The translations under genes were made by a program, and so were the position numbers. A stretch of DNA of 64,000 bases, taken from the NCBI GenBank assembly GCA_963667855.2, contig CAXXKI010000020.1, forward strand, positions 124,001 through 188,000, given 5' to 3'. Below the pieces are notes generated by a model. That model did not search any database. It was given only the letters and a program-made list of their open reading frames with translations, and was not told the DNA's origin. Shown here piece by piece: positions 25,639-33,844 of the stretch. The DNA comes from G963667855 sp963667855. Lineage in GTDB: Bacteria; Planctomycetota; Phycisphaerae; UBA1845. Position 1 is the stretch's first letter. Every line of letters begins with the position of its first letter.

Positions 25639-25873
25639 GGAAAACTCCTTACGGCAATGGTGTAGTAGCTGTTCGCCAATGCTTAATGCGCGATTCCGGC
25701 ATCGCGTCCCGGTTTGGTTAGATTATAACCACATACGTCTACGGAAGCTGTTAGTATTTAGAAACTCTTTGATTCGTGACATGAAAACACAGAAACGACA
25801 CCGGAATTTCCTGTTTCAGGAGATTCCGGTACCGTGTTATTACCCGATATATATTACCAGTAGATGAGCAGAC

Positions 25874-26434
25874 CTATTTTACTCGGTCGAGATACTCACC
25901 TGTGCGGGTGTCAACGCGAATCTTTTCACCCGGCTCGACAAATGCGGGCACGCGAACCTTCACACCAGTTTCCATAATGGCGTCCTTCGGCTGGTTCTGA
26001 ACAGTTGCCCCTTTAACTACCGGAGGCGTCTCGGTCACTTCCAGAGTAACCACCGTGGGCAATTCAAAAGTAATGACTTCGCCGTCGAGAATCTGGCAGG
26101 TCACCTTTTCGTTAGGCAAAAGATAATCCTTGGCATCGCTTACCATGTCGGAAGAGATGACGATCTGGTCGTAGGTTTCGGTATCCATAAGTACGTAACC
26201 GGAACCATCCTCGTAGAGGTATTCATACTCTTTCGTCTCAACGAAGGGAACTTCGACCCTTTCATCAACGCGGAAACGGACGTCGGTCATGTTCCCCTGC
26301 TTAAAATTCTTGAGCTTGGTCTGCATGTAGGTTCCACCTTTCCCCTTGGTTACGTAGCGGGCTTCGTGGACCACGTACAGGTCACCTTCATGCATTACGA
26401 GTTTGCCTTTTCGCAGGTCGCGGGCGTTAATCAT
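25874..26434 (-). CDS. efp: Translation elongation factor P
   Basis: EF-P enters the ribosomal E site and relieves stalling at proline runs. The 186-residue product has the KOW-like N-domain (MINARDLRKGKLVMHEGDLY), the tip loop VTKGKGGTY with Lys32 as the site that is usually modified, the central OB domain (YLYEDGSGYVLMDTETYDQI) and the C-terminal OB domain ending IRVDTRTGEYLDRVK, which is close to the family signature. I start at ATG 26434, with GGAG eight bases upstream; the open frame to 26506 adds an unrelated leader. No EpmA, EarP or other EF-P modifying enzyme is in the window. Confidence 0.95.
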   Translation of the reverse strand: MINARDLRKGKLVMHEGDLYVVHEARYVTKGKGGTYMQTKLKNFKQGNMTDVRFRVDERVEVPFVETKEYEYLYEDGSGYVLMDTETYDQIVISSDMVSDAKDYLLPNEKVTCQILDGEVITFELPTVVTLEVTETPPVVKGATVQNQPKDAIMETGVKVRVPAFVEPGEKIRVDTRTGEYLDRVK

Positions 26435-26694
26435 TTGTGATTCTCCACATTCTCCAAGTACCACTGATAATGATGAGCACACCGCGTAAATCCGCAGACG
26501 GCACATCTCGACGAAGAACCTTGTATGGTTGCAAAAGCTGGCCTGCTGGTCAAGGGGCGTAAATAAACCGCGCCCGGACCAACGTCCGAGAAAACCGCGA
26601 TCCTGGACTAATAGGCCGAACGCGGAGGAAAGAGGTGAATTCGTTAGGCAGCAGCAGGCGTAGTCAGCGGCGCATTTCGTTGTAGAATCAAGCC

Positions 26695-27507
26695 ATGAGC
26701 AGAAAAAATAAACCGGCCGTCCAGAAATATCACGATAGAGTCGCCCGTCGTTACGACGCCAGCTATGAAGACCTCTTCTGGCAGTTTCACGACGCGCTGA
26801 CCTGGGACTACATCAAGCCATATCTGCCTACCGACCAGTCGGTTCCGGTAATGGATCTAGGCTGCGGCACGGGCAAGTGGGGGTTAAAACTGACCAACAG
26901 TGGCTACCGGGTAGCGTATGTGGACATATCCGGGGCCATGGTGGGCACCGCTCGCGGCAAAGTGGAAGAAATAGGCAAACTGGATCGTGCAGAGTTTTTC
27001 CAGGCCGACCTTTGCGATCTCTCGGAGTTGCCCAAAGAGACCTACGGGTTGGCCGTGGCTATGGGCGATCCCGTTGGCTGTACCACATCGCCGGCCAAAG
27101 CTCTAAAGGAGATTCGTAAACGGCTGACTGCTGACGGCATTCTCATTGCCACCCTGGACAACAAGCTTTCCGCCCTGGATTTTTACCTGGAAGGTGGTTC
27201 GCCGAAAAAGATGCACGCGTTCTTAAAGACGGGCCGAACCCACTGGTTGACCAGCGACGCCGACGAGCAGTTCGAGATCCACACCTTCACTCCGAAAGAG
27301 GCCACCCGCCTGTTCGAGACCGCAGGCTTTGAGATTCTAGATATAAGGGGAAAAACAATCCTGAACCTGCGCAAACACCAGCACCTGCTGGAGGAACCGG
27401 AAGCCCGAAGAGCCTGGCTCAAGATGGAAAAATCCCTAAGTAAAGATTCCGACGCATTGGCCACCGCCGGGCATCTGCAGATAGCCGCGAGAATACGGGC
27501 GAAATAG
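26695..27507 (+). CDS. Class I SAM-dependent methyltransferase
   Basis: 270 residues. N-terminal VARRYDASYEDLFWQF, motif I VMDLGCGTGKWGLKL, VAYVDISGAMVGTAR, and a post-motif ALKEIRKRLTADGILIATLDN place it among Methyltransf_11/25 proteins. The acceptor is unknown. The segment AMGDPVGCTTSP replaces the usual 'LEHL' loop. The ribosome site is weak. It stands alone, before the accessory region. Confidence 0.85.
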   Translation: MSRKNKPAVQKYHDRVARRYDASYEDLFWQFHDALTWDYIKPYLPTDQSVPVMDLGCGTGKWGLKLTNSGYRVAYVDISGAMVGTARGKVEEIGKLDRAEFFQADLCDLSELPKETYGLAVAMGDPVGCTTSPAKALKEIRKRLTADGILIATLDNKLSALDFYLEGGSPKKMHAFLKTGRTHWLTSDADEQFEIHTFTPKEATRLFETAGFEILDIRGKTILNLRKHQHLLEEPEARRAWLKMEKSLSKDSDALATAGHLQIAARIRAK

Positions 27508-27568
27508 GAACATACTACAAAAACGAGGAGAGTTTTAATCAAATAGCCCGGAAATATGGAATAGGCAT

Positions 27569-28048
27569 ATGACAGACGCTACTACAAAGCGAAAAAAGTA
27601 TGAAGCTAATTCCGCCAGGTCGTTTCTTATTCCTGAGGAGCGAGAAAGATTTATCCGTGCAACAGCGAACAGGAGATTACCTCCCAAGCTCGATCAAAAA
27701 AGCATAAAACGGCGAGCAAAATTCAGGACAATGCTCTCCGGCTTGGAATATTCGCTTGCTCGGGATAACGAAAGCATTAAACATTACCCTGCTGTTCCTG
27801 GCGCAAAACTGTTGAAGCAGCTATTAGATCTCGGTACGCCAAGGGTATGCTATGTTTTATCGTTGTCACCCAATTGGGACGGTCAATTCAAATCCCTGAA
27901 AGAATTCGTGCCTGAGCTATCTGAGGAATCCACCGGAACTAGCCTCATAATCTGTATTCCAGAATCGATAGCATTCTATTACCATGGGGAAATATCAGAT
28001 CTATCGACGATTCTATATAGAACAAAATATCCCCCAAAAAAAGGATAG
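27569..28048 (+). CDS. Hypothetical protein paired with the RhuM gene
   Basis: 159 residues. The first 60 are very basic (KRKKYEAN, RERFIRATANRRLPPKLDQK, KRRAKFRT), then a globular part contains VCYVLSLSPNWDGQFKSLKEFV and TSLIICIPESIAFYYHGE. No signal peptide or membrane segment. I do not recognise the family. It ends eight bases before rhuM on the same strand, so the two are probably translated from one mRNA and could work together. Confidence 0.6.
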   Translation: MTDATTKRKKYEANSARSFLIPEERERFIRATANRRLPPKLDQKSIKRRAKFRTMLSGLEYSLARDNESIKHYPAVPGAKLLKQLLDLGTPRVCYVLSLSPNWDGQFKSLKEFVPELSEESTGTSLIICIPESIAFYYHGEISDLSTILYRTKYPPKKG

Positions 28049-28056
28049 ATCAGAGA

Positions 28057-29106
28057 ATGACCAATGACACAAACGAAAACCGCCCTGACGGCGAACTACT
28101 CGTTTATCATGATCCCGATCTTGAACAGCCCGTTCGTGTCCTGCTCTCGGGCGAGACTGTGTGGCTGACGCAGCGACTGATGGCCGACCTGTTCCAGACG
28201 ACTGTAGCCAACATAAATATCCATATATCAAATATTTACGAGGACAAGGAGCTCCTTCCGGAAGCAACTATTAAGAAATACTTAATAGTTCAAAACGAAG
28301 GGAACCGGCAGGTCAAACGACTGATAGATCACTATAACCTGGAGATGATCCTGGCCGTCGGATACCGAGTCCGCTCTGCTAGAGGAGTGCAGTTCCGCCA
28401 GTGGGCAACGGCCCGGTTGAGCGAGTATCTGGTAAAAGGCTTCACACTCGACGACGACCGCCTAAAAGGAAACACAAGCGCAGTCGATTACTTCGACGAA
28501 CTGCTGGCCAGAATTCGCGATATTCGAGCCAGTGAAGCTCGAGTCTACCTGATGATCCGTAACATTTTCGCCCTGGCCTGTGATTACCAGGATAACAATA
28601 AAGAGACGCAACTCTTTTTCGCCACAATGCAGAATAAAATGCATTACGCGGCAACAGGATTGACGGCCGCCGAAATCGTCAAAACCCGCGCTGATGCCAA
28701 GCAACCTAATATGGGTTTGACTAATTGGAAAAGTTCGCAAGTATTAAAGAGCGATGTCGGCATTGCCAAAAACTATCTTGACAACAAAGAAATCGACACG
28801 CTCAACCGCATTACGGTAATGTTCCTCGATCAGGCAGAGTTTCGCGCTCAACGTCGCCAAACTATCCGCTTGAGCGACTGGACAGGTTTTCTGGATAAGT
28901 TTCTTTCCGATGTAGAATTACCACTGCTAACCGATGCCGGTCAAACCAGTCATTCCGAGGCTGCCGACTACGCCAACGAACAATACGATCAGTTCGCCCA
29001 GAAAAGGCGTCAGGAATCGGAACAACAAGCCCAGCAACAATACGTGGAAGATTTGAAGGAAAGTGCCAAAATACTAAAACAGCAAAGAAAACACGATGAA
29101 GAATAA
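28057..29106 (+). CDS. rhuM: RhuM family protein
   Basis: 349 residues with the RhuM pattern: GELLVYHDPDLEQPVRVLLSGETVWLTQRLMADLF, TTVANINIHISNIYEDKELLPEATIKKYLIVQNEG, then VKRLIDHYNLEMILAVGYRVRSARGVQFRQWATARLSEYLVKGF (given here in part as the RQWAT..L..YL.KG core). The N-terminal part looks like a DNA-binding (KilA-N/Bro-like) winged domain and the C-terminus is a Gln/Lys/Glu-rich coiled coil. RhuM was first named in Salmonella pathogenicity island 3 and is spread by horizontal transfer; its biochemical role is unknown. The accessory setting agrees with that. Confidence 0.85.
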   Translation: MTNDTNENRPDGELLVYHDPDLEQPVRVLLSGETVWLTQRLMADLFQTTVANINIHISNIYEDKELLPEATIKKYLIVQNEGNRQVKRLIDHYNLEMILAVGYRVRSARGVQFRQWATARLSEYLVKGFTLDDDRLKGNTSAVDYFDELLARIRDIRASEARVYLMIRNIFALACDYQDNNKETQLFFATMQNKMHYAATGLTAAEIVKTRADAKQPNMGLTNWKSSQVLKSDVGIAKNYLDNKEIDTLNRITVMFLDQAEFRAQRRQTIRLSDWTGFLDKFLSDVELPLLTDAGQTSHSEAADYANEQYDQFAQKRRQESEQQAQQQYVEDLKESAKILKQQRKHDEE

Positions 29107-29207
29107 TCGCAATAACCCGTCAATCATGCAGCAATACTGGAAAACAGATAAAGGCAATTTTCTATTGTTAAAATCCGCAATGCCATCTTAATAACGACTA
29201 GCGAACC

Positions 29208-29684
29208 GTGGCAAAACGAAAGAAACGCATCCTATTATTTATCGTGCTGCCGATTTCGCTGATTTTGGCCGTGGGAGGGTACTTTGTTTTCAGTTTGCTC
29301 TACGTGCTCGCCCATATCCAAGAAGCGTATGCAGTCTGGGATAGCGCGACCTTGACTATCGAGTATATGGAAACCCATAATAGACAATGGCCCCAATCCT
29401 GGGATAACCTGTTTTCGTGCATCGATACTATGGAAAAAAACGATCGGTATTTACGAGGATTCTCGAAGAATAACTACACTGAAATAGCTAAACTCGTTAA
29501 AATCGATTGGAAAGCGAACGTCAACAAACTCGCCCAAACTGAACTTAAAGATGGTGAATTACCCTTTAAGGTCATTACCCGCCCGGACGGCAGCAGGTTC
29601 CCAATAGTCTGGAATGAACCTAATACGTTGATCTGGAAGTACCTCGAGGAAAAATCCACACACAAAACCAGAGAAGTGAAATGA
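29208..29684 (+). CDS. Small single-pass membrane-anchored protein, unknown
   Basis: 158 residues. GTG start; basic AKRKKR then a hydrophobic segment (ILLFIVLPISLILAVGGYFV), giving an N-in signal anchor. The exposed part includes HNRQWPQSWDNLFSCI, like planctomycete pseudopilin-derived proteins, and a C-terminal FKVITRPDGSRFPIVW..PNTLIWKYLEEK. That C-terminal block is repeated in a broken copy at 31291-31412. Family function is unknown. The ribosome site is poor, so the start is not certain. Confidence 0.6.
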   Translation: MAKRKKRILLFIVLPISLILAVGGYFVFSLLYVLAHIQEAYAVWDSATLTIEYMETHNRQWPQSWDNLFSCIDTMEKNDRYLRGFSKNNYTEIAKLVKIDWKANVNKLAQTELKDGELPFKVITRPDGSRFPIVWNEPNTLIWKYLEEKSTHKTREVK

Positions 29685-29978
29685 CGCCAGTTTCACAGCC
29701 CGTTGCTACCTCTACCAATACAAGCAAACCCTTAACCAAAACGTCATTGCCTCGAATTGGAGCAAACTGAATACCGCCTTGGCCCCCAAGAACATTCGCA
29801 ACAAACGGCCATCCAACTGAAAACTCTGGTTCCCGAACCTTCATTCTATAAAGCCAAATCAGCGATTTTTCCCCTTAGAGAGCGTTTTGTACGACTACTC
29901 CCTTGAATTTCCCGCAAAAGTGGTCACAATAATTACCAGTTATACGCATAACTGGTCGTTAATATTACCAGGTTCGCC

Positions 29979-31286
29979 ATGCTTGAAACGATTAAAACCA
30001 TTCTCGTCGACGCTCAGGAGGCCGTACTGCCAACCGGCGTGCCACGGCATTTGGATCTGAAACGGTCAAGGGAAAAGCCTCCGTCTGCATCGGAGTGCGC
30101 CGGTGTGGTAAATCCACATATCTGCACCAGATTATTCAGAAACTACTCAACAAAGGCGTATCCCCCCAGAACATTCTATATCTTAATTTCTTCGACGACC
30201 GGCTACACAACTTGAGACATGACAACTTGTCGATCATCCTCGATGCGTACTATTCGCTCTTTCCGGAAAAGAAATCCAGGGAAAAGGTGTATTGCTTCTT
30301 CGATGAAATCCAGGCGGTCACCGGCTGGGAACCGTTTGTGGATCGCCTGATGCGAACGGAGAATTGTCAGGTCTATCTCACCGGATCATCTGCGCACATG
30401 CTCTCCACGGAAATCGCCACACAAATGCGCGGGCGGGCATTGTCGTGGGAACTGTTTCCTTTTTCCTTTAGAGAATTCCTAAATGCCGGTGATGTAGACT
30501 TTAGCAATCCGCTCTCTTCGAAAAAGCAATTACTAATCCGTAAAGCATTCGAGGAATACTGGCTTACCGGTGGTTTTCCAGAAGTATTCAAACTGGACAA
30601 AAATCTGCGAATAAAAATCCATCAGGAGTATTTCCAGGCTATTCTCTTTCGTGACCTGGTCGAAAGACACGACGTATCGCACCCCAAGGCCGTGTCTGAC
30701 CTGGCGTATTGGCTGGTAGATAATACGGCCTCAATGTATTCGATCAACAAGCTTACCGGGTACTTGAAATCACTTGGACACAAGGTTCCAAAGGCAACCG
30801 TATCGGATTACCTCAAATGGTTTGAAAAATGCTTACTTCCTGTTCAGCGTAAGACTCTTCGACGCCTCACTCACTCGCAGCCAAGCCAACCCCAAAAAGG
30901 TGTACTGCATCGACCACTCTCTGGTAACTTCGGTTTCCTCCGGAGTCCTGGTAAACTCCGGACATCTGCTGGAAAACATCGTATTTGTAGCATTACGACA
31001 GGAATATCCCAACATATATTACTATCGCACGAAGTCCGGCAAGGAGACCGATTTTGTCGTACCTCTGGCCCAAAGCCAAAAACTGGTCGTCCAGGTTTGC
31101 GAAACATTGGTCGATCCACAAACACGGAAACGGGAAATCGACGCGTTAACAGAATCGATGGACGAACTCAAATGCAAAACAGGAATCATAATCACCAGAA
31201 ACGAGGAGGAGCAGATTAAAAGCGATTCAGGGAATATATGTGCTATCCCAATATGGAGATTTCTAATAAACCCCCAGGGAGGATGA
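29979..31286 (+). pseudogene. AAA ATPase (DUF4143 type) broken by two compensating frameshifts
   Basis: Three overlapping frames together spell one protein of about 435 residues. Frame one from ATG 29979 gives MLETIKTILVDAQEAVLPTG. A one-base loss near 30057-30060 moves to a frame reading TVKGKASVCIGVRRCGKSTY (Walker A), KVYCFFDEIQAVTGWE (Walker B), YLTGSSAHMLSTE and WELFPFSFREFL. A one-base gain at the A-run 30825-30830 returns to the first frame with AYFLFSVRLFDAS and the DUF4143 C-terminus YYYRTKSGKETDFVV. Such ATPases are common, mobile and of unknown role. The two errors cancel, so either the gene is dead or the assembly has two indels; no programmed slip signal is obvious. Confidence 0.75.
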
Positions 31287-31290
31287 TTCA

Positions 31291-31412
31291 TTTTTCAAAG
31301 CAATTGCCCACCCGGATGGCAGTCGATGTCCTGTGGTTTGGCATGCCCCAATACGCTGATCTGGAGATATGTGGAGGAAAGAGCCAATCGCAAAACTCAC
31401 GAAACGGAATGA
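31291..31412 (+). pseudogene. Truncated, frameshifted copy of the C-terminus of the gene at 29208
   Basis: Codons from 31294 read FKAIAHPDGSRCPVVWHAP. After a one-base shift at 31350 they read NTLIWRYVEERANRKTHETE and a stop. The matching gene at 29208-29684 ends FKVITRPDGSRFPIVW, N-E-P, NTLIWKYLEEKSTHKTREVK. About 40 residues align with conservative changes and the same distance to the stop. No homology remains upstream of the Phe-Lys pair, so this is a decayed partial duplicate left between the ATPase and the next gene. Confidence 0.75.
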
Positions 31413-31428
31413 GACCGACAAGCATTCC

Positions 31429-31461
31429 GTCGGGTCGATGACCCGACCTACAGGTTTTTTT
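31429..31461 (+). terminator. REP-like hairpin with T-run
   Basis: GTCGGGTC (31429-31436), loop GAT, GACCCGAC (31440-31447) form a perfect 8-bp stem; CTACAGG and seven T residues follow. It can act as a terminator, and its sequence recurs in other spots of the window (related 14-mer, opposite orientation, at 59802-59815; a degenerate version at 32045-32078), so it is probably a dispersed palindromic repeat. Confidence 0.6.
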
Positions 31462-31466
31462 ATATT

Positions 31467-32044
31467 ATGAAAAAGGAAAATATCCCTCAATCGCAACAAA
31501 AAGACATTGAAAAAAACCGGCAGCAGAATCAAAACCGTCTTTGGGGGTTCGGCGAGAGCCTGTTCTTACGGGCTTGATACCTGTCATCATCGTGCTGGTG
31601 ATTATTAACCAATGGGTTTTCACATCTCCATCACTTTATGAAGAATGCGAGGAAGCAATAGAGCAGTCCAATCGACTCATTTGCACAATCAACCTCGAAG
31701 AGTTAGCAATAGCATGCAAAACATATGCACATGATCACGATAGCGTTTTCCCTGACACCATACAAACGCTCCTGGATTCAGATTATATAACCAGGCAAAC
31801 ATTGGTTTGCCCGAATCTCGACGAACAAGTTGCCAACATTAACGATAGCTATGTCTATATTCCCGGTCAGATCAACGACAGCTATTACAAAAACATACTT
31901 GCATACGAGAAGCCGAATAACCATAACGGTGAGGGTGGGACCGTAGTTTATATCGACGGAAATGCGGAATTTGTTACGCCATACTCAGAAGTAGAGAAAC
32001 TGGTCAAAGAAACAAGGCAGCGACTCCCTGGCGTTAAAGATTAG
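31467..32044 (+). CDS. Pseudopilin-like secreted protein, probable frameshift near the start
   Basis: The long frame begins at 31541 (TTG) and encodes a membrane anchor (LTGLIPVIIVLVIINQWVF), then NLEELAIACKTYAHDHDSVFPDTIQTLLDSDYIT (a helix like those in planctomycete DUF1559/pilin-like proteins), CPNLDE and a C-terminal GGTVVYIDGNAEFV. An ATG at 31467 opens MKKENIPQSQQKDIEKNRQQ and leads into the same protein if one G is added to the run at 31543-31547. I therefore mark the gene from 31467 but regard the join as a frameshift, real or from sequencing. If the TTG at 31541 is used, the product is 167 residues. Confidence 0.5.
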
Positions 32045-32101
32045 TATTCCGTCGGATCTGCGGACCAGACGTGCAGAATCCATACTCTATCAAAGGAGAA
32101 G

Positions 32102-32144
32102 TTGCCCGAAATGTCTATAATTGGTAACCACCTTTTTCGGGCAA
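32102..32144. repeat. Inverted repeat with perfect 10-base arms
   Basis: TTGCCCGAAA (32102-32111) and TTTCGGGCAA (32135-32144) are exact complements with a 23-base spacer. It lies between the pseudopilin-like gene and the small ORF at 32169. It could be a repeat element or a 3'-end structure of the upstream mRNA; the T5 run lies inside the right arm rather than after it. Confidence 0.45.
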
Positions 32145-32168
32145 AGAAACATTCATGAGGAATAAACC

Positions 32169-32354
32169 ATGAGTTTCTTCGTCATTGGCAATCGATGGTC
32201 GATGGGAACGTATCTCAGCGGCCCGTTTCCGCTTCCGGACGACCTGTATGATATCCTGCCCGGCAATTGCGAACCACCGTCAACATTGCAATACTACATA
32301 CCTACGGGTGACAAATGGTCGGGAATCGAAGTCGACATCAGGCCTACAGACTAA
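32169..32354 (+). CDS. Small hypothetical protein
   Basis: 61 residues beginning MSFFVIGNRWSMGTYLSGPFPL with an AGGAATAAACC site before the ATG. It is neutral, with several Pro, Trp and Tyr and no membrane segment. An overlapping frame of 60 codons on the same strand is less likely. I do not recognise it. Confidence 0.4.
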   Translation: MSFFVIGNRWSMGTYLSGPFPLPDDLYDILPGNCEPPSTLQYYIPTGDKWSGIEVDIRPTD

Positions 32355-32397
32355 CCAGAAAACATGAGGATCCGTTCGATAAACCGCGAGTTAACCT

Positions 32398-33165
32398 ATG
32401 GAAAAACACGAACTGACCTGTCCAAACTGCAACTACAGCCTTCGTGGCTTACCGCACAACACCTGTCCGGAATGCGGCAACACTTTTGACCGGGAAGAGT
32501 TGGGTAACGATCCGGAACTTCAGCGCCTCGGCAGTCCTGTATACGCCAAACAGGGTAAAGGGTTTGTGAGGAAAACTATAGAAACCCTCATTCTATTCAC
32601 TTTTAAGCCCTGGGTATTCGCGCAGCGACTTCGCGTGGACGAACCGTTAAGACCAGCAATAGCAGTATTCGTGATTTCGGTTATTATTGACAGCCTTCTT
32701 CTTTTTAAACCCTGGTCGTACGTCATATATACCTTTGTCATTTACACTCCGCTGTTTGCCGCAACAATGATGATATTCGTCCTGGTGTTCGCCCTGCTCT
32801 TTTCCGCGGGTTCTGTCCGAACGACGAATTCGTGGTCTTTTTGTAACAGGTTCCGGTTCTGGTGCATGGTCAATGCGTATTCGACCATTCTGACGCTACT
32901 ATGGAAACCGTTTTGCGCAGGCACGTGGGACCTGGAATGGCCCGATTACACAACCGTTTGGCCAGTAGTCTATCTCCACGTGAAAACCGAGGCCTATTAC
33001 GTTACAGGCCTGCTTTTATGGTGGACAACGATAATGGCAATTATCCTGTTATATCGCAATCGCCCTCGATGGCTTGCCATTATGTATATTCCAATCGCGT
33101 TCTTCTTCGCCAGAATCGCGATACAAATTGTCGATAGTTTTATTTTACGGCTTGCAAGATCATAG
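32398..33165 (+). CDS. Zinc-ribbon multi-pass membrane protein
   Basis: 255 residues. The N-terminal cytoplasmic zinc ribbon has two Cys pairs (CPNCNYSLRGLPHNTCPECG), a layout often seen in planctomycete membrane proteins. After a linker there are about five membrane segments (for example AIAVFVISVIIDSLLLF, ATMMIFVLVFALLF, GLLLWWTTIMAIILLY, IMYIPIAFFFARIAIQIV). The fold resembles Yip1/DUF-type small permeases, but no transport motif is visible. Function unknown. Confidence 0.7.
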   Translation: MEKHELTCPNCNYSLRGLPHNTCPECGNTFDREELGNDPELQRLGSPVYAKQGKGFVRKTIETLILFTFKPWVFAQRLRVDEPLRPAIAVFVISVIIDSLLLFKPWSYVIYTFVIYTPLFAATMMIFVLVFALLFSAGSVRTTNSWSFCNRFRFWCMVNAYSTILTLLWKPFCAGTWDLEWPDYTTVWPVVYLHVKTEAYYVTGLLLWWTTIMAIILLYRNRPRWLAIMYIPIAFFFARIAIQIVDSFILRLARS

Positions 33166-33192
33166 TAACCAAGGCATTGATAAAACACACAC

Positions 33193-33789
33193 ATGAACGA
33201 GAATAATAAAAACGATTATTCGATTCCGGTAATTGAAGCAAGCCATGTTTTGCGATTTGAACCAAAACCCGAATGGTTCGTTCGCCACGCTAATGGAATT
33301 CACGGTATTGGCCATATAACTCGGGTACTCCTCTGGACACAGTTACTCGCTAAAATGGTTGAAGCCGAAGGAATGAGCGTAAACAATAATGTTCTCGGTT
33401 GGGCTGCGTCAATACACGACACCCAACGGCTTAATGATTCAGTTGACGAAAACCACGGAGATAGAGCGGCCGATTGGATAACGAAAAACCCACAACTACT
33501 AACGTCCGGTATACCCGCCGAACGTGTTGCCTGCCTTTGCCGCTGGCATGTTCCCGCTGATTCACGCATCCCCGACATGACCGACGAGCTAAAGGTTTTC
33601 AAAGACGCCGACGCACTCGACAGGTGGCGAATCGGAGATCTTGAACCCGCTTACCTGCGAACCGAATCAGCCCACAGGCTCCTGGACACGAGCCGCCAGC
33701 TATGGGAAGCAACACTGTATCTTGACGATCCCCGCCGTATTTTCACTCACGTGATTACAAAGGCTGTGGAATTGGGAATACTTATATAA
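33193..33789 (+). CDS. HD-superfamily phosphohydrolase
   Basis: 198 residues. His residues follow the HD pattern: NGIHGIGHITRV (first His), GWAASIHDTQRLNDSVDENHGD (His-Asp pair plus distal His) and AERVACLCRWH, with KDADALDRWR supplying the last Asp. HD proteins hydrolyse nucleotides or phosphoesters with a metal pair. Substrate unknown. It begins 27 bases after the zinc-ribbon protein gene and points toward the HlyD-like gene. Confidence 0.75.
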   Translation: MNENNKNDYSIPVIEASHVLRFEPKPEWFVRHANGIHGIGHITRVLLWTQLLAKMVEAEGMSVNNNVLGWAASIHDTQRLNDSVDENHGDRAADWITKNPQLLTSGIPAERVACLCRWHVPADSRIPDMTDELKVFKDADALDRWRIGDLEPAYLRTESAHRLLDTSRQLWEATLYLDDPRRIFTHVITKAVELGILI

Positions 33790-33844
33790 TAATCGAGAAG
33801 AACAAACCGAAATCTCATTGGCAATCAACAAGCGTCCTTAAGCT

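Noticed and set aside
29979..31286. Programmed ribosomal frameshifting in the ATPase gene
   Set aside because: Neither junction has a clear slippery heptamer with a downstream pseudoknot, two opposite shifts would be required, and nearby sequence is also broken.
20823..33800. tRNA-flanked integrated island
   Set aside because: No integrase, no direct repeat of the tRNA 3' end was found downstream, and housekeeping genes (cspA, efp) lie between the tRNA and the accessory genes.
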